DNA of 64,000 nt from an uncultured Gammaproteobacteria bacterium (GCA_958295835.1 OY282378.1:4613694-4677693); one strand, 5' to 3'; counted from the first letter of the stretch, positions 8,973 through 18,597 are shown. The notes: generated from the sequence alone by a model not told the origin. Made by a program: numbers and translations.

Positions 8973-11762
8973 ATGACGGACCCCTCCCCCCTCCGGATCG
9001 GAAACGCCGCGTTCCTCGACGCGCTCTACCACGCCTGGCACCGGGACCCGGCATCGGTCGATCCCCGATGGAGCAGCTTCTTCTCCGACATCGACAACGG
9101 CGCCCTGGATGCACCCCCCGCATCCCGCGCCACGGCCGCGGTCACGGCCGGGGACTTCTCCGCACTCACGAAGAAGCAGATGAAGGTGCTGGCGCTCATC
9201 AACGCGAACCGCTACCGCGGCCACCGGGGCGCGGATCTCGACCCCATCAAGGTCTACGAACGGCCGCCGGCCCCGGAGCTGTATCCCGAGCACCACGGGC
9301 TCGGCGAGGATGACCTCGACCGCACGTTCAACACCGGAACGCTCCACATCGGCAGGCCCGAGGCGACGCTTCGCGAGATCGACGCGCTGCTGCGCGACAC
9401 GTACCGCGGGTCGATCGGCGTCGAGGTGACCCACCTCTCATCGACCGATCAGAAGCGATGGGTGCAGGAACGGCTGGAAAGCTGCCGGGGGCAGCCGGAT
9501 TTCGACGCGGAGAAGAAGCGCGACATCCTGCGCTGGGTCACCGCGGCCCGCAAGCTCGAGGACTACCTGCACCGCAAGTACGTCGGCCAGAAGCGGTTCT
9601 CGCTCGAAGGCGGCGAGAACCTCATCCCGCTCCTCGACGAGGTCATCCAGGACGCCGGCAGCCGGGGGGTGCGCGAGGCGGTCATCGGCATGGCGCACCG
9701 CGGGCGGCTCAACGTGCTGGTCAACATCCTCGGCAAGCATCCCAAGGCGCTGTTCGGCGAGTTCGAAGGCGAGATCGACGTCGGGGTCGGATCCGGCGAC
9801 GTCAAGTACCACCTCGGCTTCTCCTCCACGGTGGAGACGCCGGGCGGGCCGGTCCATCTGGTGCTCGCGTTCAACCCGTCGCATCTGGAGATCATCAATC
9901 CGGTCGTCGAAGGGTCGGTCCGGGCGCGGCAGGAACGCCGCGGAGACTCTTCACGCGACCAGGTGCTTCCCATCCTGATTCATGGCGACGCCGCGTTCTC
10001 CGGGCAGGGGGTGGTGACCGAGACCCTCAATCTCTCCGAGACCCGCGGCTACGGCACCGGAGGGACCGTGCACGTCGTGGTGAACAACCAGATAGGCTTT
10101 ACCACCAGCGACCCTCTCGACTCACGCTCGACCTTGTACTGCACCGATGTCGCAAAGCTCGTGCAGGCGCCGATCTTCCACGTCAACGGCAACGACGCGG
10201 AGGCGGTGGTCTTCGTCGCCAAGCTCGCGCTCGACTTCCGGATGCGGTTCAAGAAGGACGTGGTCATCGACATGATCTGCTTCCGCCGCTACGGCCACAA
10301 CGAAGCCGACGAGCCGCTCGCGACCCAGCCCATGATGTACAAGAAGATCCGCGACCAGCAGGGTCCGCGGAAAGTCTACGCGGACCGGCTCGTGGCCGAG
10401 GGGGTGGTCGAACCCGGCGAGCCGGAGGCGATGTCCGACGCGTACCTCGCGGCCCTGGAAGCCAACCACGTGGTGTCGAGGCCGCTGGTCGACGATCGCG
10501 TGAACGAGCACCTCGTGAACTGGACGCCGTACGTCGGGACCGGCTGGCGGGCCCCCTGCGACACCACGATGACGATCCAGCGCATTGAGCGACTCGGCAG
10601 GAAGCTCTGCGAATACCCCGCCGACGATTTCGAGCTGCACCGAAGCGTGAAGCGGATCGTCGATGCGCGCCGCGAAATGGCCCGCGGCGAACGGCCGATG
10701 GACTGGGGCTTCGCCGAAAATCTCGCGTACGCCACGCTTCTGGAGGACGGTTACTCCGTGCGCCTGTCCGGCCAGGACAGCCAGCGAGGCACGTTCTTTC
10801 ATCGCCACGCGGTGCTGCACAACCAGAAACGATTCGGCACCCATACGCCGCTCGAACACCTGTTCGACGGCCAGCCTCGATTCCGGGCCATCAACTCGAT
10901 GCTCTCGGAGGTCGCGGTCCTCGGGTTCGAGTACGGCTACTGCACCGCCGAGCCGGAGGGGCTGACCATCTGGGAGGCGCAGTTCGGGGACTTCGCGAAC
11001 GTCGCCCAGATCGTCATCGACCAGTTCCTCAGCTCCTCGGAAGTGAAGTGGGGGCGGTTCTGCGGGCTGGTGCTGATGCTCCCGCACGGATACGACGGCC
11101 AGGGGCCCGAGCACTCTTCGGCTCGCCTGGAGCGATTCCTCCAGCTCTGCGCGGAGGAGAACATGCAGGTCTGCATGCCGACGACTCCCGCGCAGATGTT
11201 CCATCTCCTCAGAAGGCAGCTCCTGCGGCCCTATCGCAAGCCGCTTGCCATCATGAGTCCCAAGAGCCTGTTGCGGCACCGGTTGTCGACCTCGACGCGC
11301 GAGGATCTGTGCACGGTCGGGTTCCAGGTGCTCGTCGACGAGATCGACGACATCGACCCGAGCCAGGTCACACGGCTCGTGCTGTGTTCCGGCAAGGTCT
11401 ACTACAACATCCTGGAGCGGCGGCGCGAGGCCGGACTGCGGCATGTCGCCATCGTCCGGGTGGAGCAGCTCTACCCGTTTCCGGAAGAGGAGCTTCGCGC
11501 GATCCTCGAGAAGTACCCCAAGGCAACCGAGATCTGCTGGGCGCAGGAAGAGCCGCGCAACCAGGGGAGCTGGTTCTTCATGCTCTCGCGGCGCCACCTC
11601 GCAGGATGCATACAGCGCAAGCACAAGCTGGTCTACGCGGGCCGCGACTATTCGGCGTCCCCTGCCGCGGGCTACCTCAACGTGCACACCAGCCAGCAGC
11701 GCGCCCTGGTCGAGACCGCGCTTGGCCTCGATCAGGCGGCCTCGCGCAAGAAGAGCGCGTAG
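8973..11762 (+). CDS. sucA: 2-oxoglutarate dehydrogenase E1 component
   Basis: Thiamine-diphosphate-dependent E1 subunit that decarboxylates 2-oxoglutarate and hands the succinyl group to the lipoyl arm of SucB. It is 929 residues, normal for the family. The chosen ATG gives the expected N-terminal peptide with NAAFLDALYHAWHRDPASVD, which binds E2; upstream reading is a shadow of the preceding gene. Visible blocks are GGENLIPLLDEVIQ, the MAHRGRLNVLVNILGK segment, HVNGNDAEAVV (thiamine-diphosphate/Mg site) and the C-terminal PFPEEELRAIL with EEPRNQGSW. A 236-base gap upstream should hold the promoter. sucB follows after 154 bases on the same strand. Confidence 0.97.
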   Translation: MTDPSPLRIGNAAFLDALYHAWHRDPASVDPRWSSFFSDIDNGALDAPPASRATAAVTAGDFSALTKKQMKVLALINANRYRGHRGADLDPIKVYERPPAPELYPEHHGLGEDDLDRTFNTGTLHIGRPEATLREIDALLRDTYRGSIGVEVTHLSSTDQKRWVQERLESCRGQPDFDAEKKRDILRWVTAARKLEDYLHRKYVGQKRFSLEGGENLIPLLDEVIQDAGSRGVREAVIGMAHRGRLNVLVNILGKHPKALFGEFEGEIDVGVGSGDVKYHLGFSSTVETPGGPVHLVLAFNPSHLEIINPVVEGSVRARQERRGDSSRDQVLPILIHGDAAFSGQGVVTETLNLSETRGYGTGGTVHVVVNNQIGFTTSDPLDSRSTLYCTDVAKLVQAPIFHVNGNDAEAVVFVAKLALDFRMRFKKDVVIDMICFRRYGHNEADEPLATQPMMYKKIRDQQGPRKVYADRLVAEGVVEPGEPEAMSDAYLAALEANHVVSRPLVDDRVNEHLVNWTPYVGTGWRAPCDTTMTIQRIERLGRKLCEYPADDFELHRSVKRIVDARREMARGERPMDWGFAENLAYATLLEDGYSVRLSGQDSQRGTFFHRHAVLHNQKRFGTHTPLEHLFDGQPRFRAINSMLSEVAVLGFEYGYCTAEPEGLTIWEAQFGDFANVAQIVIDQFLSSSEVKWGRFCGLVLMLPHGYDGQGPEHSSARLERFLQLCAEENMQVCMPTTPAQMFHLLRRQLLRPYRKPLAIMSPKSLLRHRLSTSTREDLCTVGFQVLVDEIDDIDPSQVTRLVLCSGKVYYNILERRREAGLRHVAIVRVEQLYPFPEEELRAILEKYPKATEICWAQEEPRNQGSWFFMLSRRHLAGCIQRKHKLVYAGRDYSASPAAGYLNVHTSQQRALVETALGLDQAASRKKSA

Positions 11763-11916
11763 GCGGGGCGGGACGCGGCAGCCCCGCGCCGGCCGTATGC
11801 CACCGGGCCACGCTTGCCGCCGCATGGCGAGGAAGGGCCGTTCGAGGGCGGGACTGCCGGTGGGAGCCGGCGTGGACGTTCGACCCTGAATCATGAACTC
11901 GTGAGGAGACAGCGCA

Positions 11917-13245
11917 GTGACCGTCGAAGTGAAGGTGCCGGTACTTGCCGAGTCGATCCCCGACGCCACGCTTCTCGAATGGCGAAAGCGGCCCGGTGAT
12001 ACGGTCGCCAGGGACGAAATCCTGATCGAGCTCGAGACCGACAAGGTCGTGCTGGAGGTGCCTGCGCCCGAGGCGGGAATACTCGCCGAGGTGTTGAAAC
12101 AGACCGGCGACACGGTGCTGAGCCAGGAAGTGCTGGCCCGCATCGACACCAGCTCCACGGGGACCGCCGGACCTCCGGATCTCGCGCCCGAGCCCGCTCC
12201 CTCCCTGTCCCCCGAGACCTCGGCTGCCGTGGTGGTGCACGAGCGCCTGAGTCCCGCGGTGCGCCGGCTCGTCGAGGAGCACGCGCTCGATTCCTCGAAG
12301 ATCCCGGGGACCGGCAGGGACGGCCGGATCACCAAGGCCGACGTGCTCGCCCACCTCGAAGCCTCCGCGGAGCCGGTGGCGGGCGTAGCGCCGCCCTCCC
12401 CTGCCAGCTCCGCACCAGCAGCGCCCACACCTGCCTTCACCGGCACGCCGACGCCCCCCGCCGGCCCTGTATCGGCCCCTGCATCCGCCCCGGAGCCAGA
12501 CACATCGGCGCCAGCGCCTGCTCCTGCCGCACCGGCGTCCGGCTCCCGCGGCGAACGCCGCGAGCCGATGTCGAGGCTGCGCCGGCGGATCGCGGAGCGC
12601 CTGGTGGAGGCGCAGCACACCGCCGCGATCCTGACCACCTTCAACGAGATCGACATGCAGCCGGTGATCGCGCTGCGCGCCCGGCACAAGGAGGGCTTCG
12701 AGCGCCGGCACGGGGTGCGCCTCGGTTTCATGTCGTTCTTCGCCAAGGCGGCGGTGCGGGCGCTCGAGCGCTTCCCCGCCGTCAACGCCCGCATCGAGGA
12801 CGGCGACGTCGTCTACCACGACTACTGCGACATCGGGGTCGCGGTCGGCTCGCCGCGCGGGCTCGTGGTGCCGATCCTGCGAAACGTCGAGGCCATGTCG
12901 TTCGCCGCGATCGAGGCGAAGATCGCCGAGTTCGGGACGAAGGCCCGCGACGGCACCCTGACCCTCGACGAGATGAGCGGCGGCACGTTCACCATCTCCA
13001 ACGGCGGCGTGTTCGGATCGCTGCTCTCCACCCCGATCCTGAACCCTCCGCAGAGCGGCATCCTCGGCATGCACAAGACCGAGGAGCGCCCGGTGGTCGA
13101 GAACGGCGAGGTCGTCGTGCGCCCGATGATGTACGTCGCCCTGTCCTACGACCACCGCATCATCGACGGACGCGAGGCGGTGCAGTTCCTGATCAGCGTG
13201 AAGGAAGCCATCGAGGACCCGGCGCGGCTGCTCCTGGACGTGTGA
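11917..13245 (+). CDS. sucB: Dihydrolipoyllysine succinyltransferase (E2 of 2-oxoglutarate dehydrogenase)
   Basis: Core E2 subunit, 442 residues from a GTG start with GTGAGGAG a few bases upstream. Order of domains: lipoyl domain (residues about 2-77) with the lipoylated Lys43 in ETDKVVLEV; E1/E3-binding domain (about 106-146, with SPAVRRLVEEHALD and GTGRDGRITKADVL); a long Pro/Ala-rich linker (about 150-210); and the catalytic domain ending in SYDHRIIDGREAVQF, which carries the HxxxDG active-site motif. The next enzyme of the complex, lpd, is 2.3 kb away because a two-gene cassette on the opposite strand lies between them. Confidence 0.97.
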   Translation: MTVEVKVPVLAESIPDATLLEWRKRPGDTVARDEILIELETDKVVLEVPAPEAGILAEVLKQTGDTVLSQEVLARIDTSSTGTAGPPDLAPEPAPSLSPETSAAVVVHERLSPAVRRLVEEHALDSSKIPGTGRDGRITKADVLAHLEASAEPVAGVAPPSPASSAPAAPTPAFTGTPTPPAGPVSAPASAPEPDTSAPAPAPAAPASGSRGERREPMSRLRRRIAERLVEAQHTAAILTTFNEIDMQPVIALRARHKEGFERRHGVRLGFMSFFAKAAVRALERFPAVNARIEDGDVVYHDYCDIGVAVGSPRGLVVPILRNVEAMSFAAIEAKIAEFGTKARDGTLTLDEMSGGTFTISNGGVFGSLLSTPILNPPQSGILGMHKTEERPVVENGEVVVRPMMYVALSYDHRIIDGREAVQFLISVKEAIEDPARLLLDV

Positions 13246-13330
13246 TCCGCGACGTTGCCGCCGGACGCCGGCGGACGCAACTCCGACACCGATGCTTCAC
13301 ACGGCCCGATGGACAGTTTCGTCCACATGG

Positions 13331-13549
13331 TGACGAAGAGCACGATGTCCCGAGAATGCTCGACGACATGATCGCTGCACGGCCTGACCCGCCGCGGAAG
13401 TTGCGGGCGGGCTGGAATGCGAGCTTGATCAACGAGCACCCTCCGCCGGTAGCCGAAAACAGGCTGCCGAGTACGGTGAACGGGGCGACGATCGACAGGA
13501 AAATTCCGGGGAACCGGCCCAGCAGAGAGTGGTCGTCACCGACGATCAA
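13331..13549 (-). pseudogene. Remnant of a TRAP-type (fused 4TM/12TM, TAXI-associated) permease
   Basis: About 73 codons on the minus strand resemble an internal part of the large permease of TRAP-TAXI transporters: a hydrophobic helix around GIFLSIVAPFTVLGSLF, then NFRGGSGRAAIMSSSILGT, recalling the RFRGGPAKAAVVASGLxGxISGS block of that family. There is no start, the similarity ends abruptly near 13331, and the fragment abuts the stop codon of the DUF4276 gene. It accounts for most of the gap between sucB and that gene. I recognise the block from memory only; a protein search would settle it. Confidence 0.45.
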
Positions 13550-14241
13550 CCACTTGCGGTTGCGGCTTCAAGCGTGGAAAGCCAGCGGGCGAAGTTTTGG
13601 CACTGACAGCGGATGTTGTCCAAGCCGATGTCTGAAATGGCAGCGGCGCCCATTGCCGCCTTGTTGTAGCTCGGGATCAAGGCGAGGATGCGTTTTGACG
13701 GGGCGGTTGCCTGCGAATCGTCGATCTTCTCCGGGCTGCCGAACTGGTCGAGTATCCCTTGCATCGCGCTGCCGATTTCGGGACACCCAACGCTGTCAGC
13801 GAAACCCATGCAGTCGCTGAACAATAGCGCCTCGAACTCGTGCATGGAGACGTAAGGGATAAACCGGATTGGGTCGAACCCTCCGCCCATGTGTTGGCAA
13901 ATATCCTGAGCGAGGGCGTTCTGTATGGTCCCGGTTTTCTGTTCAAAGGGCAGGTTGGTTGCTGCGACACGGCCCGGCCATTGCCTGGACTGGCTCTGCG
14001 GCATGCCGTAGTAATCCACCATCGTGGTGGCGACGGCCTGCCGATCCCGCCTCAGGTGGCGTAGAATGCCTTGCCGAACGGACTGCCACGACAAGCCGCC
14101 ACCACGGCGACTCCGTGGACGCGCATCCCCTATCAGGCGCGGAGCCACCAACGAGTACCCTTGACCCATCAGGTGTGGACTGAGCACGTTGTTCACAAAC
14201 GTCTCTTCGGTCGGGCCCTCCACATGAACCAGGAGGCGCAT
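13546..14241 (-). CDS. DUF4276 family protein (TOPRIM-like partner of AAA ATPase)
   Basis: A 231-residue protein with the DUF4276 pattern: an N-terminal beta strand and acidic turn in MRLLVHVEGPTEETFVNNVL, a middle MVDYYGMP, and the HEFEALLFSD block near the centre. DUF4276 and the related RloB proteins are predicted TOPRIM-like nucleases; the early Glu9 and the HEFEALLFSD block would be the acidic site (inference). Its ATG overlaps the stop of the upstream ATPase gene (ATGA), so the two are co-translated. The pair resembles AAA/RloB-type and AbiL-like defence modules, but I cannot assign it to a named system. Confidence 0.75.
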   Translation of the reverse strand: MRLLVHVEGPTEETFVNNVLSPHLMGQGYSLVAPRLIGDARPRSRRGGGLSWQSVRQGILRHLRRDRQAVATTMVDYYGMPQSQSRQWPGRVAATNLPFEQKTGTIQNALAQDICQHMGGGFDPIRFIPYVSMHEFEALLFSDCMGFADSVGCPEIGSAMQGILDQFGSPEKIDDSQATAPSKRILALIPSYNKAAMGAAAISDIGLDNIRCQCQNFARWLSTLEAATASG

Positions 14242-15353
14242 CAGGAGTCTCGATGACCATGCGTGTTCTCATGGGCGGGACGGCCGCCGAGTTCGTTCTT
14301 CGACCAAAGATCACCAAGGCTGTAGTCTTCCAGCCAATCCCCGAGCTTCTCCGCGGACAATTTGTTGAACTCCGACCGACCTTCTACCCGGTTCGCCACG
14401 ATGATGTCTTCCGGTTCGAAATGATCGACCAGGAAAGGTGACTGCGTGGCGAGAATGACTTGGGTTTCCGCCGCGACGCTTCGTACAAGGGAGCACAGCA
14501 CGGTGACGGCGTAGGGGTGAAGGCCAAGTTCCGGCTCGTCCAACAGGAGAATCGATGGTAGCAGTTTCACGGGTTGAAGGAGTAGCGTCGTGAGCGCCAG
14601 AAAGCGAAGTGAACCATCCGACAGCGCAGAGATGTCGAAGTGCGCGTCCGAGCGGCAATGCCGCCACTCAAGGCGAATCATCTGTTCATTCAGCGCTTGC
14701 GGTTCCAGAACGAAGTCCTCGAAAAACGGAGCAACTAGCTGAAAAGTCTTTCTTATTCTGTTGTAGGACGTCTGCTCCCTTTGCTTTAGATAGTAAAGGA
14801 AAGCGGCCAGGTTCTCGCCGTCCTCCCGCAGAAACCGGTTGTCATGCAACTGCGCCGTTCGCAGCAAAGCTCCCCCTCTTCCCGTGTCGTGGAAATGGTA
14901 AACACGCCATCTATCCAGCCCCTCCTGTACCGTATCGACAAAATCTTTGCGCACACCATCCACACGATGATGTTCATCAAGCACCCTGTTTGCTGCCGGT
15001 CCGCCGATTGCCTCGGATCGCAAAAACAGTCTATCTGCATCCGTAGGCGCGAAGTGGGCTTCGTGAAATTCTTCTCCACCACCAAAGGAAATCTCAATGA
15101 AAATTTCCTTGGTGACCTTGGATCCATAATGGAGATTTCTGTCAGCGCCGCCTGAACGTTCCACATACTCGTCAAGGCGCTTGAGGCGCAACGCACGAAG
15201 GAGGGCGAAAACGCCAATCAAGTTCGACTTGCCGGAACCATTCGCGCCAATCAAAATATTGATGGACTTGAGCGGGAGCCGTTCCACCTGCGCAATGCTC
15301 CTGAAGCCCTCGACGGTAATCCAGTCAATGGAATTGGATGCGCCTGCCGTCAT
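14241..15353 (-). CDS. AAA (OLD/RecF-like, AAA_21) ATPase, probable defence module
   Basis: A 370-residue SMC/OLD-like ATPase. Seen: Walker A GANGSGKS at residues 36-43 after the typical ITVEGFRSI start, an ABC-like signature LSDGSLRFLAL, and Walker B ILLLDEPELGLHP followed by ATQSPFLVDHF, the usual ending of AAA_21 proteins. No TOPRIM domain is fused at the C terminus, but the coupled downstream gene supplies a TOPRIM-like protein, so together they may form a two-part OLD-like nuclease (inference). Base composition is less GC-rich than in the surrounding TCA genes. The gene runs against sucB and lpd, between which the cassette sits. Confidence 0.82.
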   Translation of the reverse strand: MTAGASNSIDWITVEGFRSIAQVERLPLKSINILIGANGSGKSNLIGVFALLRALRLKRLDEYVERSGGADRNLHYGSKVTKEIFIEISFGGGEEFHEAHFAPTDADRLFLRSEAIGGPAANRVLDEHHRVDGVRKDFVDTVQEGLDRWRVYHFHDTGRGGALLRTAQLHDNRFLREDGENLAAFLYYLKQREQTSYNRIRKTFQLVAPFFEDFVLEPQALNEQMIRLEWRHCRSDAHFDISALSDGSLRFLALTTLLLQPVKLLPSILLLDEPELGLHPYAVTVLCSLVRSVAAETQVILATQSPFLVDHFEPEDIIVANRVEGRSEFNKLSAEKLGDWLEDYSLGDLWSKNELGGRPAHENTHGHRDS

Positions 15354-15496
15354 ACCCGAAACACCTTCATCACCTCATCGCCAAGATGGCCAACGACCTT
15401 CACCGCAATTCTCCTCCTCTCCTTGGCCGCCGCATCGGCGGGCCGTTCTCTTGATCATGCGGCCGCACTGACACGCGCACGGCGCGCTACGATACT

Positions 15497-15524
15497 GTAA
15501 TTCAATCTGTTGATACAGAATTAC
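15497..15524. promoter_or_regulatory. Interrupted inverted repeat upstream of lpd
   Basis: In an AT-rich patch, GTAATT (15497-15502) pairs with AATTAC (15519-15524) and, inside it, CTGT (15507-15510) pairs with ACAG (15515-15518) around TGAT. It lies 38 bases before the lpd start and upstream of the ATPase gene on the other strand. It could be an operator, part of a promoter, or a scar of cassette insertion; which one is not visible. Confidence 0.5.
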
Positions 15525-15561
15525 GGATACCGAATCGTTCCACCACCCGGGAGAGCACACC

Positions 15562-16980
15562 ATGGACACCTTCGACATCGTAGTCATCGGGGCCGGTCCC
15601 GGCGGATACGTCGCGGCGATCCGGGCCGCACAGCTCGGGCTGGGCACCGCCTGCGTGGATGCCTGGCTCGGCCCGGACGGCAGGCCGGCCTTGGGCGGCA
15701 CCTGCCTGAACGTCGGCTGCATCCCCTCGAAGGCCCTGCTCGACTCCTCGCACCACTACCACAACCTGCGCCACCTGCTGCCCGCGCACGGCATCGAGGC
15801 CGGCGACGTGACGCTCGATCTGGGCCGGATGCTCGCGCGCAAGGACAAGGTGGTGAAGACCCTGACCCGCGGGGTCGCCGGCCTGCTGCGCAAGAACAAG
15901 GTCGAATCGATCGCGGGTCTGGCCACCTTGAAGGGCGGCGGTCGGGTCGAGGTGGCGCCGCACGGCGCCGGCGAACCCCGGACCCTCACGGCGAGGCACG
16001 TCGTCATCGCCACCGGCTCGGTCCCGGTCCGCATCCCCGCCGCCGAGGTGGACGGCGACCGCATCGTCGACAACGAAGGCGCCCTCGCGTTCCCCGAGGT
16101 TCCGAAGCGGCTCGGCATCATCGGGGCCGGGGTCATCGGCCTGGAGCTCGGCAGCGTATGGGGACGGCTCGGCTCGCAGGTGACGATCCTGGAGGCCCTC
16201 AACGACTTCCTCCCCGCCGCGGACCGGCGGATCGCGAGCGAGGCGTTGAAGGTGCTCACCCGGCAGGGGCTCGACATCCGGCTCGGGGCGCGGGTGACCG
16301 GCGCGCGCCCGCATGACGGCGGGGTCACGGTCGGCTATGAGGACGCCGGCGGGCGGCACGAACGCGAGTTCGATCGGCTCGTCGTCGCGGTGGGCCGTCG
16401 TGCGAACACCGAAGGTCTCGACCCGGCCGCGGCCGGCGTCGAGCTCGACGACCACGGCCGTATCGTCGTCGACGGGCACTGCCGCACCGGCGCGGACGGC
16501 ATCTGGGCGATCGGAGACGCGGTGGCGGGTCCGATGCTCGCGCACAAGGCGTCGGAGGAAGGCGTCGCGGTCGCGGAACGCATCGCGGGACAGGTCGCGC
16601 ACGTGGACCACGGCCTCATTCCCTGGGTCATCTACACCCACCCGGAGATCGCGTGGGTCGGCAGGACCGAGGCCGAGCTGGACGCCGCCGGTGTCGCGCA
16701 CCAAGCCGGTGCCTTCCCGTTCCTCGCCAGCGGGCGCGCCCAGGGCTCGGGGGAGACCGACGGCGTGGTCAAGGTGATCGCGGATGCCGCCACCGACCGC
16801 ATCCTCGGCGTCCACGTGTTCGCGGCGAACGCCTCGGAGCTGATCGCCGAGGCGGTGGTCGCGATGGCCTTCGACGCGAGCGCCGAGGACGTGGCGCGCA
16901 CCATCCACGCCCACCCCACCCTCGCCGAGGCGATGCACGAAGCCGCCCTGGCGGTGGACGGGCGGGCCATTCACGTTTGA
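15562..16980 (+). CDS. lpd: Dihydrolipoyl dehydrogenase (E3)
   Basis: FAD-dependent disulfide oxidoreductase that reoxidises the lipoyl arms of SucB using NAD+; 472 residues, a normal length. GAGAG precedes the ATG. Seen: FAD-binding VVIGAGPGGYVAAI (residues 7-20), redox-active Cys48 and Cys53 in GGTCLNVGCIPSK, the NAD-binding GIIGAGVIGLELGSVW, the GIWAIGDAV FAD block, and the dimer-interface HAHPTLAEAMHEAAL with the catalytic His-Glu pair. It completes the 2-oxoglutarate dehydrogenase set but, being separated from sucB by a reversed cassette, must have its own promoter. Confidence 0.97.
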   Translation: MDTFDIVVIGAGPGGYVAAIRAAQLGLGTACVDAWLGPDGRPALGGTCLNVGCIPSKALLDSSHHYHNLRHLLPAHGIEAGDVTLDLGRMLARKDKVVKTLTRGVAGLLRKNKVESIAGLATLKGGGRVEVAPHGAGEPRTLTARHVVIATGSVPVRIPAAEVDGDRIVDNEGALAFPEVPKRLGIIGAGVIGLELGSVWGRLGSQVTILEALNDFLPAADRRIASEALKVLTRQGLDIRLGARVTGARPHDGGVTVGYEDAGGRHEREFDRLVVAVGRRANTEGLDPAAAGVELDDHGRIVVDGHCRTGADGIWAIGDAVAGPMLAHKASEEGVAVAERIAGQVAHVDHGLIPWVIYTHPEIAWVGRTEAELDAAGVAHQAGAFPFLASGRAQGSGETDGVVKVIADAATDRILGVHVFAANASELIAEAVVAMAFDASAEDVARTIHAHPTLAEAMHEAALAVDGRAIHV

Positions 16981-17113
16981 GCGGACGGCCGAGGATACAC
17001 AATCGTTTCCCGGCCGCCGGACGAACGACCGGTTTCGGGACCGCGCCGCTCGGTGGAACCGATGCACCCGAGACCGCCGGTCGGGGCCGATCTCCGGGCA
17101 GCGCGGTCGGGGC

Positions 17114-17833
17114 CTACAGATAGATGGTCCGGACGATGTCGTCGTAGTTGCCTTCCAGCGATCTCACGAAACCACCGTCGCTGACCGTCCCGTCGCGCAG
17201 GATGATGAACCGGTCAGCGACCTTGAAGGCGAGGGCCAGATTCTGCTCCACCATCAGGATGGTCGCGCCGTCGTCCTTCAGGGCCTGGATGATGGTGCCG
17301 ATCTCGTTGATGAACTGTGGCGCCAGTCCACCCGACGGCTCATCGAGCAGCAACAGCCGCGGACGCGCCATGATGGCGCGTCCGATGGCCGCCATCTGCT
17401 GCTCGCCGCCGGACAGTGTCCGGGCCTGTTGCCCGCGACGTTCCTTCAAACGCGGGAAGTACTCGAAGACCTGTTCCAGCCGGTCCTCGATCTCGTGCCT
17501 GTTCCGGATCACGCCACCGAGCCGCAGATTGTGTTCCACGGTCAGAAACGGGAACAGGTCGCGCGACTGGGACACCTGTATGACGCCGAGACGGAAGATC
17601 CGATGAGCGGGAAGCGCGGTGACGTCGCTGCCGTCGAACACGATTCTGCCCGCATTCGAGGATACGAATCCGCTGATGGTGTTCAGCGAAGTCGACTTGC
17701 CGCTCCCGTTCGCGCCGAGGACCGCGACCACCTCGCGCTCCGAAACGTGGTAGTCGATTCCGCGCAGCACCTGCTTGGCGCCGTAGGAAACGTGCAGGCC
17801 CTCGACGCTCAACAGTGGATCAGGCGTGTCCAA
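17114..17833 (-). CDS. livF: Branched-chain amino-acid-type ABC transporter ATPase (LivF)
   Basis: Cytoplasmic ATPase subunit, 239 residues. It begins at a TTG preceded by GGAGG six bases upstream and overlaps the stop region of livG. Walker A GANGSGKST, ABC signature LSGGEQQM, Walker B LLLLDEPSGGL and the short length are characteristic of LivF-type proteins, as is the C-terminal YL. It pairs with LivG to power the LivHM permease. Last gene of the minus-strand liv operon; it converges with lpd. Confidence 0.93.
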   Translation of the reverse strand: MDTPDPLLSVEGLHVSYGAKQVLRGIDYHVSEREVVAVLGANGSGKSTSLNTISGFVSSNAGRIVFDGSDVTALPAHRIFRLGVIQVSQSRDLFPFLTVEHNLRLGGVIRNRHEIEDRLEQVFEYFPRLKERRGQQARTLSGGEQQMAAIGRAIMARPRLLLLDEPSGGLAPQFINEIGTIIQALKDDGATILMVEQNLALAFKVADRFIILRDGTVSDGGFVRSLEGNYDDIVRTIYL

Positions 17834-18584
17834 GATATGCCTCCAGGACCTCGCGGTTCTGCCTGACCTCCTCCGGCGACCCCTCTGCGATCATCTGGCC
17901 GGAGCTGAGGACGACGATGACGTCGGATCCGCTCATGACCAGGTCGATCACGTGCTCGATGAGCATGATCCCGATACCTTCCTCGCCGGCCAGACGCCGA
18001 ATGATCTCCATCATGCGGTCCCGCATCGGCGGAGACAGGCCGACGACGGGCTCGTCGAGGAGCAGCAAGGGCGGGTCCGTGGCCAGGGTGCGGACGATTT
18101 CCACCATGCGTTGCTGACCTCCGGAGAGATCCTTGATCGGTTGATCGGCGATGGCCCCCAGGTCCATCAGGTCGAGGAGACGGCGCGCGCGAGCCAAGCC
18201 TTCGCGCTCTGCCTCCCGTGCCGCGCGCGAGCCGAAGACGATCCCGAGAAAGCTGCTGTCGATCCGGACGTGGAGACCGGTCAGCACGTTCTCCAGAGCG
18301 GTCAATTCGGGGAACAGTCCGCCATTCTGGAAGGTGCGGCGAATACCCTTCGCCGAGATGTCGTGCGGCGCAAGTCCATGGATCGGCTCACCCTTGAAGT
18401 GGATGGCGCCACCGGATGCCGGCACGTAACCGGAGATGACGTTGAACAGCGTCGTCTTGCCGGCTCCGTTGGGTCCGATGACGGCGCGCACTTCCCCGGC
18501 GCGGGCCTCGAAGGTCACGCCGGCGAGCGCCTCGAGACCGGCGAACTGGACCGAGACGTCTTGCAGCTCGAGTAGCGGCTCCAT
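17820..18584 (-). CDS. livG: Branched-chain amino-acid-type ABC transporter ATPase (LivG)
   Basis: Second ATPase subunit, 254 residues. Walker A GPNGAGKTT, the LivG-typical NVISGYVPASGGAI and FQNGGLFPELTALENV segments, ABC signature LSGGQQRM and Walker B LLLLDEPVVGLSP are visible. The C-terminal part (IEHVIDLVMSGSDVIVVLSSG) is also typical of LivG. Start at the ATG after livM; overlaps livF by 14 bases. Confidence 0.93.
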   Translation of the reverse strand: MEPLLELQDVSVQFAGLEALAGVTFEARAGEVRAVIGPNGAGKTTLFNVISGYVPASGGAIHFKGEPIHGLAPHDISAKGIRRTFQNGGLFPELTALENVLTGLHVRIDSSFLGIVFGSRAAREAEREGLARARRLLDLMDLGAIADQPIKDLSGGQQRMVEIVRTLATDPPLLLLDEPVVGLSPPMRDRMMEIIRRLAGEEGIGIMLIEHVIDLVMSGSDVIVVLSSGQMIAEGSPEEVRQNREVLEAYLGHA

Positions 18585-18597
18585 GTCTGGTCCGGGG

